Assembly (NCBI RefSeq): GCF_037038585.1
Contig: NC_092521.1
Span: 111,316,605 to 111,380,604 of the forward strand
DNA from: Patagioenas fasciata
Taxonomy: Eukaryota > Chordata > Aves > Columbiformes > Columbidae
Length of the DNA: 64,000 bases
Direction of reading: 5' to 3'
The position numbers were made by a program, and so were the translations under genes. The notes beneath the pieces were generated by a model. It did no database searches and was not told the origin of the DNA. It saw only the letters and a list, made by a program, of their open reading frames with translations. Positions 31,606 to 44,583 of this stretch are shown here, in pieces. Position 1 is the first letter of the stretch. Each line of letters opens with the position of its first letter.

Positions 31606-33471
31606 TCCCTTGAGCTGGAGTCATCTCCCGGACTCCCGAGAGTGCTCAAATGCCCCTGACATGATGGACCTTGGCGGGGACTAGAATGCTTCCTGTGCCT
31701 GGTGGGACACCAGTGGTTGTCCCAAAGCACTGCAACCCCTTGCAACCCCTTTACATCCTAGTTCTTACGGCTCCTGAGCCTGGCTCCACAGGGGATGAAG
31801 ATGGTGAGCTCTGCAGTGCTCCTCCCGAAGGAATTCCCTTGGTCTTGCCACTGCTATCCAGCTGAAAAGGATTTCCAGCCATCAGATAAGCTTGGCAGGT
31901 GGCCCTGGCAGTCCGTGTGCCATTCCTTCCCAATGCAGCAAGTGACTTGTGCTGCCCAACGCAGCAAGTGGCGTGCTGCTACGCTGTCATTTATGGTGAC
32001 GCTGTCTGCTCGGGAAGAAGTCCTGAATGGTTTTGTGCTGTTTACCGTCTCTTTCCCTGGACTTGATAGCTCTTTTCCTGCTTTGGCTTTCATCCTTGAT
32101 ATCGTCCTTGAAGAGCTCTGCAGTGCTCCTCAAGAAGAAATTCCCTTTGTCTTGCCACTGCTACCCAGCTGAAAAGGATTTCCATCCATGAGCTGAGGTT
32201 TGAAGGTGGCCCTGGCAGCAGATTGTCTTACAGTGGAGAACCTCCAGCAGCCTCACGCAAGCTCTTCCTCCCTCAGCCCCTGCCCTGTGATGCCACCAGC
32301 TCCTCAAGTGCTTCCTCCGGGATGTGTTGGGGCTGCCCCCGGGCCAGCTCTGGCAGTGGACACGGGACCCGGCTGCTCCTTTTGATCCTGCCCAGGGCAT
32401 TGTGAGCTCTGCGTTGCCGGGTGCTGGCATTGTGACGTGGGGGTGACAGAGCCCCACGTGTGCAGCCCCGCCCGCCCCCAATCCGCCCAGCACCCTATGG
32501 AGGAAGCCTTTGGGGTGCTGGCCCCAGATCAGTCCCTGAGCTGAAGAGGCCCAGGAGGCTGTCCCTGCCCTTGGTGTGCATTCGCTGGGCAGAGCTGCTG
32601 GGTGTCCCTGAGGCCTCCTCTGCCGCTCGGCTCCCCAGAACAAACCTCCTGCTGTTTCTCTTCTCTCAGGCAGAAACCAGCCCTGCAGCCTCGAGGCCAC
32701 CCTAGTATAGCCATCTCCTCTCTGCCCCACATAAAATGCCCACTGGGTCCCACAGCAAGGAAGACCAGGGACTCAATCCAGCTGGACACAAACCCTTTCC
32801 TGAGGCATAAAGAGAGTGATTTTGAGAGCTGCAGAGAGCAGCAGCAGGAATAGAGGCCAAGCTTTCCCTGGTTCGTAAGAGGGAGAACCTTGAGAATCAG
32901 GCGCAGGACTGACCATGCCCAAAAGAAGAAGAAGAAGTAGAAGATGATGATGACGGGTGTGGTACCGTGGGATGTTTTCCAGAGCTACGCGACACGTAGC
33001 GACAACGAGCGGACTTTTTGCCTTCCACAGCTTGTTTTGCTGCTGTGCTTCTTGGGCAGGGATGCACGAGAAGCGCTTTGGTCCCTGCCAGGCGCTTGTG
33101 TTGCCCGCAGGGAGAGGTGCCGAGTGGCAGCTGCGGATGTTGCAGCCGGGCTGGAGCCCTTCCAAGCAGGGGCTGTTTTGGTGGAGGGAGGTTTTTGGTT
33201 TTGGTAGCTTGGTTGAGGTTGTTGAGGTGGTTGGAGGTGGTTTGTTTGAGGCAGGTTCTTCTTTGAGGGTGGTTGTGGGAGGCTGGGTTGTTGAAGGCTG
33301 GTGGGTTTAGGTAGCTTGATGTAGGTGATACTTGGTTGAAGTTGTTTTCCCTTGGTTGTTTTAGGTGGGGTATGTGAAGTTGTTTTCATTGAGGTTGTTT
33401 CCAGTATTTTGTTTGAGGTTGGTGTAGGTGGTTTGGTTGAGGTTGTTGAGATGGTTTGAGGTTGGGTGGCT

Positions 33472-34620
33472 TAGGTTGGTTCTGTTATAAAGCTTCAGTT
33501 GCCATGGGGACTCGAACCCATGACTGGAGAGTCTGTTTACCCTTCTCCCACTTGCATGCAGTCATTAGCGGGTCCATCCTGGCTCCAGTGACCGGGACGC
33601 AACAGAAGGCTCACTCAGGGTTACTCGATCTACCCCCAAGATCGCTAGCGGCAGACCCCCTTCTGGTGGAGTCAAGTCAGTAGCCCCCTTAGGTAGGTGC
33701 CCATTTACAGCAATATGGGGAATCTGGCCATGCGGAGGCTTCCCTCGCCAGTTGCTGGCCCCCATGTTACAGGCCCACGTTACAGTAAAACAAAAGCATA
33801 CCTTATCCGCTTAATTCAAAAAGTCGTTGTCTGCCCCCGCGGTGACCAGCCGGAGTGGAACGGAGCCCCTGTGAAATAAAAGGTGCGGGACACGTCTGGG
33901 AGGTCCGTTTCTCTCAGGCGGTCCGCACAGCCGGGCAGAGCTTGTCCCTTCGTGGTCGCCAAAATTGATATGTGGAAACAACTTTACAGCCTATAAAGTC
34001 ATAAAACTTTACAACGTGCAAGCCTATAAAGCGGGTACGTTTATCTGATATCGGGCGCAAGGGGGATCGTTCCACCATTCATGCGCACCTTCTAACACTA
34101 TGAGGTGTGTTTAAATACAGCAAGGTGTTAGGTATTCATAATGACCCCAGGAACGCCTATACTTATTCATAACCTTTCCCCGCTTCTTATTAAAATGAGT
34201 CCCAGGTCATAATTTCCAAAGCCTCCTCCTAGACAGCTCCCTGTTGCGCCTGCGCGGTGCCATCTGGTGGTCTTGAGGAGGGGTCTTTGGATGAAGGCTC
34301 CTTCAGCTTCGTCACAGTGAACTTTTTACCTTTGGCTCATTATGTTGAATTGACTGGGACCCAAGCGGCCAAGTCAATTGAAACCAGGCTGGCGCCCCCT
34401 TTTGCTCTAAGTCTTTGTTACCTCGTCTCCTCAAGTTTACAGCTGGGTGCAGTAAAACTTCTTATCTTGGCATTCGAGGGGGTTCTGTTTTTCTTAGCAT
34501 GAGTCTACATAAAGCTCTAAACTAAGCACTTATTGTGTGCCTAAGCCTTAAAGTGGTAGTTCATTAGTAGGCACCCATTATATGTTTAGTTAACCCTTAA
34601 AATGGTAGTTCCCTCTATCA
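33472..34620 (-). mobile_element. Endogenous retrovirus remnant, copy 4
   Basis: LTR 33966-34620; primer-binding site 33944-33961. Same extent as copy 1. Confidence 0.75.
34258..34270 (-). promoter_or_regulatory. CTCF core motif in LTR, copy 4
   Basis: Identical 13-mer and orientation, 9950 bp from the copy-3 site. Confidence 0.6.
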
Positions 34621-36006
34621 TGTCCCCTCCCCCCCATCCCCTGTCTCTCACCCCTTCTCCCCCCCTCTTCCCCCCACCCCCTTCCCCTCTCCCCGCTCTG
34701 TCCCCCCTCCCCGTCCTATCCCTCTCTCTTCACTTCCCCTCCCTCCTTCTCCCTCTCTCCCCCCTCCCTCCTCTTTTCCCTAAAAAAGACTTTCAAGGAC
34801 ACAAAACACAATGGATACAAAGTGTTCCTTTTTATTTTATTATAGGTTCTTGAAGGTTGGTTAGTTGCTTGCTGTTGTTGTAGGTTGCTTTAGGTGAGTT
34901 GTTCTATGCTGGTTTGGGTGTGCTGTTCTAGCTAAGTTTAGGACCACCTCGTGGAGCAGCAGGCACCCAGCCCAAATGGCCCAAAGAAGCCATGGCAAGG
35001 GGCCGTGCTCAGCGCTGCAGAGGAAGGCAAAAAACCCCCGGAGACCCTTGCTGTCCCACCTGGGGGAAAAAAAAGCCTTCCTCCCCCCAGCTGCAGGGCA
35101 CGAGAGGCCATCTTCCTGGTGCTTGAGCAGCAGGCAGGATCCGAGCCAAAAGGGCCCAGAGGAGCTCTGCAAAGTGGTCATGCTCAATGCTGCAGAGGAA
35201 GGCAAAAAACCCCCGGGGACCAGTGCCAATCTGCCCCGGGGGAAAAAATTCCTTCCTGACCCCAGTGCTGGCGATCGGCTGTTCCCTGAGCATGTGAGCC
35301 AGACCTGGCTCCTTGTCCCACAGGCTGCTCACGCCTCCCAGGACCTGCCCAAGCCCTATCTTATCCTATCCTATCCTCTCCTACCCTACCCTAGGCTATC
35401 CTACCTTGCGCTGGAGCCATCTCCTGGACTTGGGAGAGTGCCCAAAGGCCTCCGACCTAACGGACCTTGGCGGGGGGCAAGAACGCTTCGGAAAATCCTG
35501 CTTCCAGCTGTCCTGTCAAGAATTCATGACCAAACCTGGGCAGAGAAAACAAAATGCCAGAGATGAAACTTACTGCACGTAACAAGAGGACACAACAGAG
35601 ATGACGGAGGAAAACAGCAAGAGGGGAAGGAGAGGAGGAGCAGAGAACACAGAAGGAAACGAGACCCTTGAATCTCACCCAATCAGAGGAGTAAGAGAAG
35701 GCTTCCAAAAGACCAGGCTCTGAATACAAAGCATACCTCGTAAGGTTTTGTCTCCAAACTTTTCCTCTTTTGAAGGCAAGCTGCAGATCCCACGCTGTCC
35801 TTTGGTCTCCGACGCGGCGTCCTTCGGTCCCCGGCGGTCTCTGGCGCTCTCCAGCGGGCTTCTGTGCACACACACACGCACATATCTGGTTTTTATTTTC
35901 TATATCTACACATTTCTATTAACTCTAGAGTCTGTATACACGTCTACAGGGAGAAGGAGAAAAAGTCTGAATTATTTGTGCCATGTGCAAACCTTTTCCC
36001 TTGAAG

Positions 36007-37430
36007 GCAAGCTCCAGCTCCAGCGCTGCCCTTGGGTGTCCTGGCCGTCTGTGGGGGCTCCTGAGGACTCCTCCCGGTGCTCTGGGGCTGCCGACCAGAA
36101 GATGGCAGCGACTCTCCTCGCCTCTTCCCCAGGCCCCAGGGCAGAGGAGATGCCCCGGCATGAGGGCCGGGGCTGCGGGCTGGGAAGCCGGGCTCACCTG
36201 CGGCTCCAGAGCGGCTGCTGCTCCGGCCCGGCCCATCCCGTCCCGTCCCATGCCCCGGAGGCGGCTAGTGGCGGCTGCGGGGGCGGCGCCGCTTGTGCCC
36301 AGGCGCCTGCTTGGGGGCTCTGGGAGAGCCCCCGGCCGTCCTGCGGCGCTTCGGGCACCACGGCGCTGGGGGCAGCCCGCCCACGCTGCTCTTGTGCCCC
36401 AGCAGCCCTGCCTGAGGCGGGTCCACGTCCATCGGCTCCGCCTCCTCCCGAGGCGGGTCGATGTCCATGGGCTGCTCCTCCTCCTCCCGGGGTGGGTCAA
36501 CCTCCATCGGCTCCTCCTCTCGCCTGGGGGCGGTGCTGCTGCTCCCGGCAGGCTGCCGCCGTTTCTTGGGCGGCGGAGCCATGGGCCGGGGGGTCCGTGA
36601 GCCTCCTCTTCTTTCTTCTGCTCGCTGCGGCCTCTTCTCTCCGAGCGCTGGCGCGGCTGGCACGGCTCTGCTCCAACTGCCACAACAGAGGCTCGCGGCG
36701 TCCCCAGCGAACGCTGCGGTGGCCGGCATGGCGGCCCACAGGGCCACGAGGGCCCCGTCGCGGGGCCATTTTGCTCTGCAGTGCTGTCAATGCTTATACT
36801 TGGTTTGCCTCGCCTCGCCTCGCCTCGCCTCAGGTGGAACCAACTCATTTGCCTTTTGTCTAAAGGAAAGACCGACAGCCGCACATCTTTTGACAGTATC
36901 TTTGACCAGCACGACAAACCTGGCACTTGTATTGCACAATTATCCTGTGCTAAGGGATTCTGCTGTTTCTTTAGTGCTGTACGATGAAGAATGCAAAAGG
37001 TGTTTGAAGAGACAGTGCTCGTTCCCGCGTTTACCGGCACACGGGGCGGGGCCGAGGAGCGACGGCTCTGCCATCCGCTCGTCAGGGCTGCTGGCTCGGT
37101 CTTTGCGGGAGGCGGTAGCGATTGGTCGGCTCTGTGTCCAGCATGGCGGCCAAGGCGAGCAGCAGCCCCTCTCAGCTGCTGCTGCCGCTCGGTAAGCGGC
37201 GCCGCGACGCTTCCGCGCTCTCCCGGTGCCCGGGCGGGGCTGCGCTGGGGCCCGGCCTGTGCCCGGCGGGCGGGCGGGCGGGCGGGCGGGGAGGGAGGCC
37301 GAGGCCGCTTGCGGGCACGCGTGGGTGGCGCGGTCGGCGCCGCCGCTTGGCGGGCAGCTGGAGCGGGGGGAGCGGGTGTGCCCGCCGGGTCCGGCGGTGT
37401 CGGCCGGTGCGGGAAAATCCCGTCGAAGAT
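36007..37430. promoter_or_regulatory. CpG island / bidirectional promoter, copy 4
   Basis: CCAAT box intact (37121-37125). CGGG run long, as in copy 2. Confidence 0.65.
36265..36747 (-). CDS. Candidate PM(E/D)(V/I)DPP-repeat protein, copy 4
   Basis: Protein identical to copy 1. Confidence 0.35.
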   Translation of the reverse strand: MALWAAMPATAAFAGDAASLCCGSWSRAVPAAPALGEKRPQRAEERRGGSRTPRPMAPPPKKRRQPAGSSSTAPRREEEPMEVDPPREEEEQPMDIDPPREEAEPMDVDPPQAGLLGHKSSVGGLPPAPWCPKRRRTAGGSPRAPKQAPGHKRRRPRSRH

Positions 37431-38178
37431 GTTACAGGCTTGTGAGTATTATTTCTGCTTGTTGTTGCTGTTTAAGTTTGTGTTTCCTGAGGGAAAACTT
37501 GCTGTAAGGTCTGTAAGCAAAACGTGCTTGTTTTTTTGGAATGAATGTTTGCCAGCTGAGTAGTTTCTGCCTTGGACTGAATCCTTGGGGGTGATCTGTT
37601 CGGGGCAGCCCTGTCATAGAGTAGCAGTTGCGTGACTGATCCTTGTCATCGGGTTCCTAACTGGTAGCCTTTATTTGGCGTGGGTTGTTGTGTTGAACTT
37701 CTCCATAGTTCGTTTGCTTTTCCATTTCCTGAAGGTCTAGGCAAAGATTAAACAAATGAGTGGACTTAAAGAGAAGTATTTGTTATTTGGCCATGCCATG
37801 TTGCTATTTGAAACCTGTTTTGATTCTTGGTGATATTCAAGAAGTTGCCGCGACTCAGAGGGCAAATCTTGATGTGCTGAGCAGAAGAGTGCAATGGATC
37901 TTTTTGGTTGCCAGGTAGCTTTCCTGACCCATGTGGCCAGTTGATCGAGATTCCACTGCACGCCTGAGAGAGTGAGAAAGATCCCCTCCCTCCTTAAAGA
38001 ATGACCGTGATGCTAATGGGATGAAATACGCTTGTTGATCAGCCTGGATGTCAGTCAAGCTCTGTCCCATCTCTGCCCCCCTTCCTCGACAGGTCCCATC
38101 TGTGGGCAGAGCGGTCAGAATGTCCCTGGCTCTCAGACCAGAGCAATTACAAACATTAGTTCTGTGCTGGGGTGTTAG
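37143..38178 (+). other. Plus-strand spliced unit, copy 4 (exon 1a to exon 2)
   Basis: Exon 1a ATG 37143, exon 1b ATG 37429, exon 2 from 38093. Splice sites kept. Confidence 0.35.
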
Positions 38179-38339
38179 CTCTTGTTCTCAACCTAATTCC
38201 AAAGAATGACTGTGCGAGCTGTGAAAAAGAAAGGTTTCTAACCGCGTGAAGAAAATCAGTTCGCTTTCGGCGAAAAGAGCACAATTTCTTTCAGGTATGG
38301 AGCCCTCAGGGCTCTGTCAGGGCTTTCTTTTCTCCTCTG

Positions 38340-38415
38340 CCTTCCCTTCCCTTCCCTTCCCTTCCCTTCCCTTCCCTTCCCTTCCCTTCCCTTCCCTTCC
38401 CTTCCCTTCCCTTCC
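38340..38415. repeat. CTTCC pentamer array, copy 4 (76 bp)
   Basis: Pure array, same length as copy 2. Confidence 0.95.
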
Positions 38416-39053
38416 ACCTTCCCTCTCCCTTCCTTCACTCTTCCCTAAAAACCACTTCCCAGGACACAAAACGCAATGGATACAAGTGTTTCTATTTGAT
38501 TTTGTTTTATTTTCTTTTTTAATTTACTTCCTTTGATGTTATTTCATGTCATTTCTGTTTCTCACTCTGTTTCAGAGCCAGTGCTCACAATCCTTAACAC
38601 AAGCCCACGTGTAGCCAGGAGCAGGCTGATGCGTTCTTCAGTTTAGCTTGAACAAACAGCCCTTGCAGGCTGGCAAAGGCAAGTCCCAGAGCTGCAGAGA
38701 GCAGCAGCAGGAATAGAGGCCAAGCTTTCCCTGGTTGTTGAAGAGGGAGAACCTTGAGAATGAGGCGCGGGCCTGACCATGCACAAAAGAAGAGGTATGT
38801 GGTACTGTGGGATCTTTTCCGAAGCATCACATGTAGCGATGACAAGCAGACGTTTTGCCTTCCACAGCTTGTTTTGCTGCTGTGCTTCTCGGGCAGGGAT
38901 GCACGAGAAGCGCTCTGGTCCCTGCCAGGCGCTGGTGTTGCCCGCAGGGAGAGCTGCCGAGTGGCAGCTGCGAATCCTTCCTGTTCCTGACAGGACACCA
39001 GTGGCTGCTCCAAAGCACTGGGTCCCCATGCAACATCTCTGCATCCTGTTGCC

Positions 39054-40185
39054 TACATCTGCCTTCTTTGTCTGTAACTTGTTTGGGTTTTGCCTGTTTC
39101 TTTCTACCTTGTTTGTTTTTTTGTTGTGGTGGTGGTGGTGGTGGTGTTTCTCTTGTTGCTGTTGTTCTGGTTTTGTTGGGGCTTTTGAAGTTTGTTTCGT
39201 TTGGTTGGTTTAGGTCAGTTTCTATGAGTTGGTTTTGGTAGGCTTTTTGAGAGTGGTTGTTCGAAGGTGGTTGTTTGACGCTGTATTACGTTGTTGGTAG
39301 GTTGTGTGTTCGTAGGTCACTGAAGGCGGGTTGTTTTAGGTTAAGGTTTGTTAAGTTTGGTTTAGGTTGGCGGTCTTAGCTGCTTGTTTCAGGTTTGATG
39401 GTTTAGCTTGGTTTGGGTTGGTTAGTTTAGGTGGGCGGGTTCAGGTTGTTTGATGTGATTTTCTTAGCGCTGCTCTGTGTGGTTTAGCTTAGGAGGTTTC
39501 TTTTTCTTGGTTTTGCTGGGTTCTTTGGTTGGTGCTGTTTTCTGAGGATTCTTTAGCACTGGTTGTGTTAGTTTGGTTTAGGTTTCTGGTTTTAGTAGCT
39601 TGGTTCAGTTTGTTGCGGTCGTTTGAGGTTGGTTTGAGGCAGGTTCTTTGAGGGTGGTTGTGAGAGGCTGGTTGTTGAAGGCTGGTGGGTTGAGGTTGCT
39701 TGATGCAGGTGATTTTTGGTTGAAGTTGTCTTCCGTCGGTTGTTGTAGGTGGTGTATCTGAAGCCGTTTTCATGGAGGCTGTTTTCTTTAGTTTGGTTGA
39801 GGTTTGTTTAGATGATTTTAAGTTGGGGGTGGGTTGGTTATTTGAGGTTGTTTCTTTTCAGTAAGCAGTTTAGGTGGGTTGGTGGGTGTCTGTGTTTTTA
39901 GGTAGGTTGGTTTAGGCAGGTTTGGTTTACATTGTTTAGGTCGCTTGAAGGGTTTCTGTTAAGGTTGGTTCAGGTTGTTTGGTTTAGGTTGGTTTAGTTA
40001 TTTCCTGGTAGGTTGTTTAGGGCAGTGTTATGCACGGTGCATGTTTTGAAGATGGGTTCCTTCAGGCTGGGGTGGCTTAGATTGGTTGTTGAGGGTGCTT
40101 TAGGTGGTTTGGTTAGATGTACATTGTGTTTTGTTGGTTTTAGGTTGTGTCTGGATGCTTTGGATGTGACTGCAATCTCGCTGGG
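39054..40185. repeat. G/T-rich block across the copy 4/5 junction
   Basis: Uninterrupted TGG run; private T near 39753; G near 40168 shared with copy 7. Confidence 0.85.
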
Positions 40186-41481
40186 ACATGTGTCCCCCCA
40201 CTAATCACCAGGCTCGATTGGGCTGTTTCTGCTGTCTCGGCAGATGTCCCCTTCCTCCTTCCCTGCTCCACGTGTTTCCCTGCCTTGCTCAAAGAGGATG
40301 ACGTTCCCCGCTAGAGGCGAACCATTGCTAGGTCAAGGGTATACGGTAGCTGCGCTGTGCTTGAGAACCTCCCTCCAAACAAGCTCAGGGTCCGTTAGGA
40401 GGAGAACCTGGGGTAGCCAAGCTTCCAAGACTGCAGGCACATCCAAGTGAGACACTGCCTGGGGTAGGGTGGCTGGTGGTTGGGTTTTTGTTGTTGAGGT
40501 TTTTTAGGGTGTTTTAGCTTTGTTGTTGAAGTTGAGTTGATCTAGATTGGTTTTTAGCTTGGTCATTGTAGGCTGGTTTCAGTGGTTCTATTTAGCTTTG
40601 GGTTGTTTGCTTTAGGTCATTTTGGTCAGGTTATGTCATTGGGTTTCGTATTTTTGAGGCTGGTTTAGATCGGTCGCTTTAGGTAGTTTTATCCTTTATT
40701 AGATTGGTTTTAAGTTGTTTGAGATTGTTTAATGGTTATTTTAGGTTAAGATTGGTTGGTTTCAGTTTGTTTAGCTTGTTTGGTTCTAGGTTGCTTAAGG
40801 TTGGTTGAGAAATGCCGGTTTATGTAGTTTTAGATTGTTTTAGGTAGGATATTTTTAGATCATTTGGTTTAGGTAGGTTTGTTTTAGGGTGTTTAGGTTG
40901 GTTTATTTTGTTTGGTTTAGGTAATTTGTTGTAGATTGTTTAAGATTCTGTTTAGGTTGTTGGTGGCTGATTGAAGTTTTTTAAGGCAGACTGGTTTAGC
41001 TTCTTTAAGGTTGGTTTAGGTGAGCTGTTCTATGCTGGTTTGGGTAGGCTGTTCTAGCTAAGTTTAGGGCCAGCTCGTGGAGCAGCAGGCACCCAGCCCA
41101 AATGGCGCAAAGAAGCCGTGGCAAGGGGCCGTGCTCAGCGCTGCAGAGGAAGGCAAAAAACCCCCGGAGACGCTTGCTGTCCCACCTGGGGGAAAAAAAA
41201 AGCCTTCCTCCCCCCAGCTGCAGGGCACGAGAGGCCATCTCCCTGGTGCTTGAGCAGCAGGCAGGATCCGAGCCAAAAGGGCCCAGAGGAGCTCTGCAAA
41301 GTGGTCATGCTCAATGCTGCAGAGGAAGGCAAAAAACCCCCGGGGACCAGTGCCAATCTGCCCCGGGGGAAAAAATTCCTTCCTGACCCCAGTGCTGGCG
41401 ATCGGCTGTTCCCTGAGCATGTGAGCCAGACCTGGCTCCTTGTCCCACAGGCTGCTCACGCCTGCCAGGACCTGCCCAAGC

Positions 41482-41568
41482 CCTATCCCATCCTATCCTA
41501 TCCCATCCTATCCTATCCCATCCTATCCTATCCCATCCTATCCTATCCCATCCCATCCCATCCTTTCC
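41482..41568. repeat. TATCC/CATCC pentamer array, copy 5 (87 bp)
   Basis: Interrupted type. The last pentamers carry a private TTTCC. Confidence 0.95.
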
Positions 41569-43434
41569 TCCCTTGAGCTGGAGTCATCTCCCGGACTCCC
41601 GAGAGTGCTCAAATGCCCCTGACCTGATGGACCTTGGCGGGGACTAGAATGCTTCCTGTGCCTGGTGGGACACCAGTGGTTGTCCCAAAGCACTGCAATC
41701 CCTTGCAACCCCTTTACATCCTAGTTCTTACGGCTCCTGAGCCTGGCTCCACAGGGGATGAAGATGGTGAGCTCTGCAGTGCTCCTCCCGAAGGAATTCC
41801 CTTGGTCTTGCCACTGCTATCCAGCTGAAAAGGATTTCCAGCCATCAGATAAGCTTGGCAGGTGGCCCTGGCAGTCCGTGTGCCATTCCTTCCCAATGCA
41901 GCAAGTGACTTGTGCTGCCCAACGCAGCAAGTGGCGTGCTGCTACGCTGTCATTTATGGTGACGCTGTCTGCTCGGGAAGAAGTCCTGAATGGTTTTGTG
42001 CTGTTTACCGTCTCTTTCCCTGGACTTGATAGCTCTTTTCCTGCTTTGGCTTTCATCCTTGATATCGTCCTTGAAGAGCTCTGCAGTGCTCCTCAAGAAG
42101 AAATTCCCTTTGTCTTGCCACTGCTACCCAGCTGAAAAGGATTTCCATCCATGAGCTGAGGTTTGAAGGTGGCCCTGGCAGCAGATTGTCTTACAGTGGA
42201 GAACCTCCAGCAGCCTCACGCAAGCTCTTCCTCCCTCAGCCCCTGCCCTGTGATGCCACCAGCTCCTCAAGTGCTTCCTCCGGGATGTGTTGGGGCTGCC
42301 CCCGGGCCAGCTCTGGCAGTGGACACGGGACCCGGCTGCTCCTTTTGATCCTGCCCAGGGCATTGTGAGCTCTGCGTTGCCGGGTGCTGGCATTGTGACG
42401 TGGGGGTGACAGAGCCCCACGTGTGCAGCCCCGCCCGCCCCCAATCCGCCCAGCACCCTATGGAGGAAGCCTTTGGGGTGCTGGCCCCAGATCAGTCCCT
42501 GAGCTGAAGAGGCCCAGGAGGCTGTCCCTGCCCTTGGTGTGCATTCGCTGGGCAGAGCTGCTGGGTGTCCCTGAGGCCTCCTCTGCCGCTCGGCTCCCCA
42601 GAACAAACCTCCTGCTGTTTCTCTTCTCTCAGGCAGAAACCAGCCCTGCAGCCTCGAGGCCACCCTAGTATAGCCATCTCCTCTCTGCCCCACATAAAAT
42701 GCCCACTGGGTCCCACAGCAAGGAAGACCAGGGACTCAATCCAGCTGGACACAAACCCTTTCCTGAGGCATAAAGAGAGTGATTTTGAGAGCTGCAGAGA
42801 GCAGCAGCAGGAATAGAGGCCAAGCTTTCCCTGGTTCGTAAGAGGGAGAACCTTGAGAATCAGGCGCAGGACTGACCATGCCCAAAAGAAGAAGAAGAAG
42901 TAGAAGATGATGATGACGGGTGTGGTACCGTGGGATGTTTTCCAGAGCTACGTGACACGTAGCGACAACGAGCGGACTTTTTGCCTTCCACAGCTTGTTT
43001 TGCTGCTGTGCTTCTTGGGCAGGGATGCACGAGAAGCGCTTTGGTCCCTGCCAGGCGCTTGTGTTGCCCGCAGGGAGAGGTGCCGAGTGGCAGCTGCGGA
43101 TGTTGCAGCCGGGCTGGAGCCCTTCCAAGCAGGGGCTGTTTTGGTGGAGGGAGGTTTTTGGTTTTGGTAGCTTGGTTGAGGTTGTTGAGGTGGTTGGAGG
43201 TGGTTTGTTTGAGGCAGGTTCTTCTTTGAGGGTGGTTGTGGGAGGCTGGGTTGTTGAAGGCTGGTGGGTTTAGGTAGCTTGATGTAGGTGATACTTGGTT
43301 GAAGTTGTTTTCCCTTGGTTGTTTTAGGTGGGGTATGTGAAGTTGTTTTCATTGAGGTTGTTTCCAGTATTTTGTTTGAGGTTGGTGTAGGTGGTTTGGT
43401 TGAGGTTGTTGAGATGGTTTGAGGTTGGGTGGCT

Positions 43435-44583
43435 TAGGTTGGTTCTGTTATAAAGCTTCAGTTGCCATGGGGACTCGAACCCATGACTGGAGAGTCTGTT
43501 TACCCTTCTCCCACTTGCATGCAGTCATTAGCGGGTCCATCCTGGCTCCAGTGACCGGGACGCAACAGAAGGCTCACTCAGGGTTACTCGATCTACCCCC
43601 AAGATCGCTAGCGGCAGACCCCCTTCTGGTGGAGTCAAGTCAGTAGCCCCCTTAGGTAGGTGCCCATTTACAGCAATATGGGGAATCTGGCCATGCGGAG
43701 GCTTCCCTCGCCAGTTGCTGGCCCCCATGTTACAGGCCCACGTTACAGTAAAACAAAAGCATACCTTATCCGCTTAATTCAAAAAGTCGTTGTCTGCCCC
43801 CGCGGTGACCAGCCGGAGTGGAACGGAGCCCCTCTGAAATAAAAGGTGTGGGACACGTCTGGGAGGTCCGTTTCTCTCAGGCGGTCCGCACAGCCGGGCA
43901 GAGCTTGTCCCTTCGTGGTCGCCAAAATTGATATGTGGAAACAACTTTACAGCCTATAAAGTCATAAAACTTTACAACGTGCAAGCCTATAAAGCGGGTA
44001 CGTTTATCTGATATCGGGCGCAAGGGGGATCGTTCCACCATTCATGCGCACCTTCTAACACTATGAGGTGTGTTTAAATACAGCAAGGTGTTAGGTATTC
44101 ATAATGACCCCAGGAACGCCTATACTTATTCATAACCTTTCCCCGCTTCTTATTAAAATGAGTCCCAGGTCATAATTTCCAAAGCCTCCTCCTAGACAGC
44201 TCCCTGTTGCGCCTGCGCGGTGCCATCTGGTGGTCTTGAGGAGGGGTCTTTGGATGAAGGCTCCTTCAGCTTCGTCACAGTGAACTTTTTACCTTTGGCT
44301 CATTATGTTGAATTGACTGGGACCCAAGCGGCCAAGTCAATTGAAACCAGGCTGGCGCCCCCTTTTGCTCTAAGTCTTTGTTACCTCGTCTCCTCAAGTT
44401 TACAGCTGGGTGCAGTAAAACTTCTTATCTTGGCATTCGAGGGGGTTCTGTTTTTCTTAGCATGAGTCTACATAAAGCTCTAAACTAAGCACTTATTGTG
44501 TGCCTAAGCCTTAAAGTGGTAGTTCATTAGTAGGCACCCATTATATGTTTAGTTAACCCTTAAAATGGTAGTTCCCTCTATCA
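43435..44583 (-). mobile_element. Endogenous retrovirus remnant, copy 5
   Basis: LTR 43929-44583; primer-binding site 43907-43924. Leader variant of the copy-3 type. Confidence 0.75.
44221..44233 (-). promoter_or_regulatory. CTCF core motif in LTR, copy 5
   Basis: Identical 13-mer and orientation, 9963 bp from the copy-4 site. Confidence 0.6.

Larger units (their letters stand above)
29878..39835. repeat. Macrosatellite unit, copy 4 (complete, 9958 bp)
   Basis: Carries an uninterrupted TATCC array and three further variants (A near 31662, C near 31736, C near 32990) shared only with copy 6. Its 3' half shares the long CGGG run with copy 2. An A near 37705 is private. Confidence 0.97.
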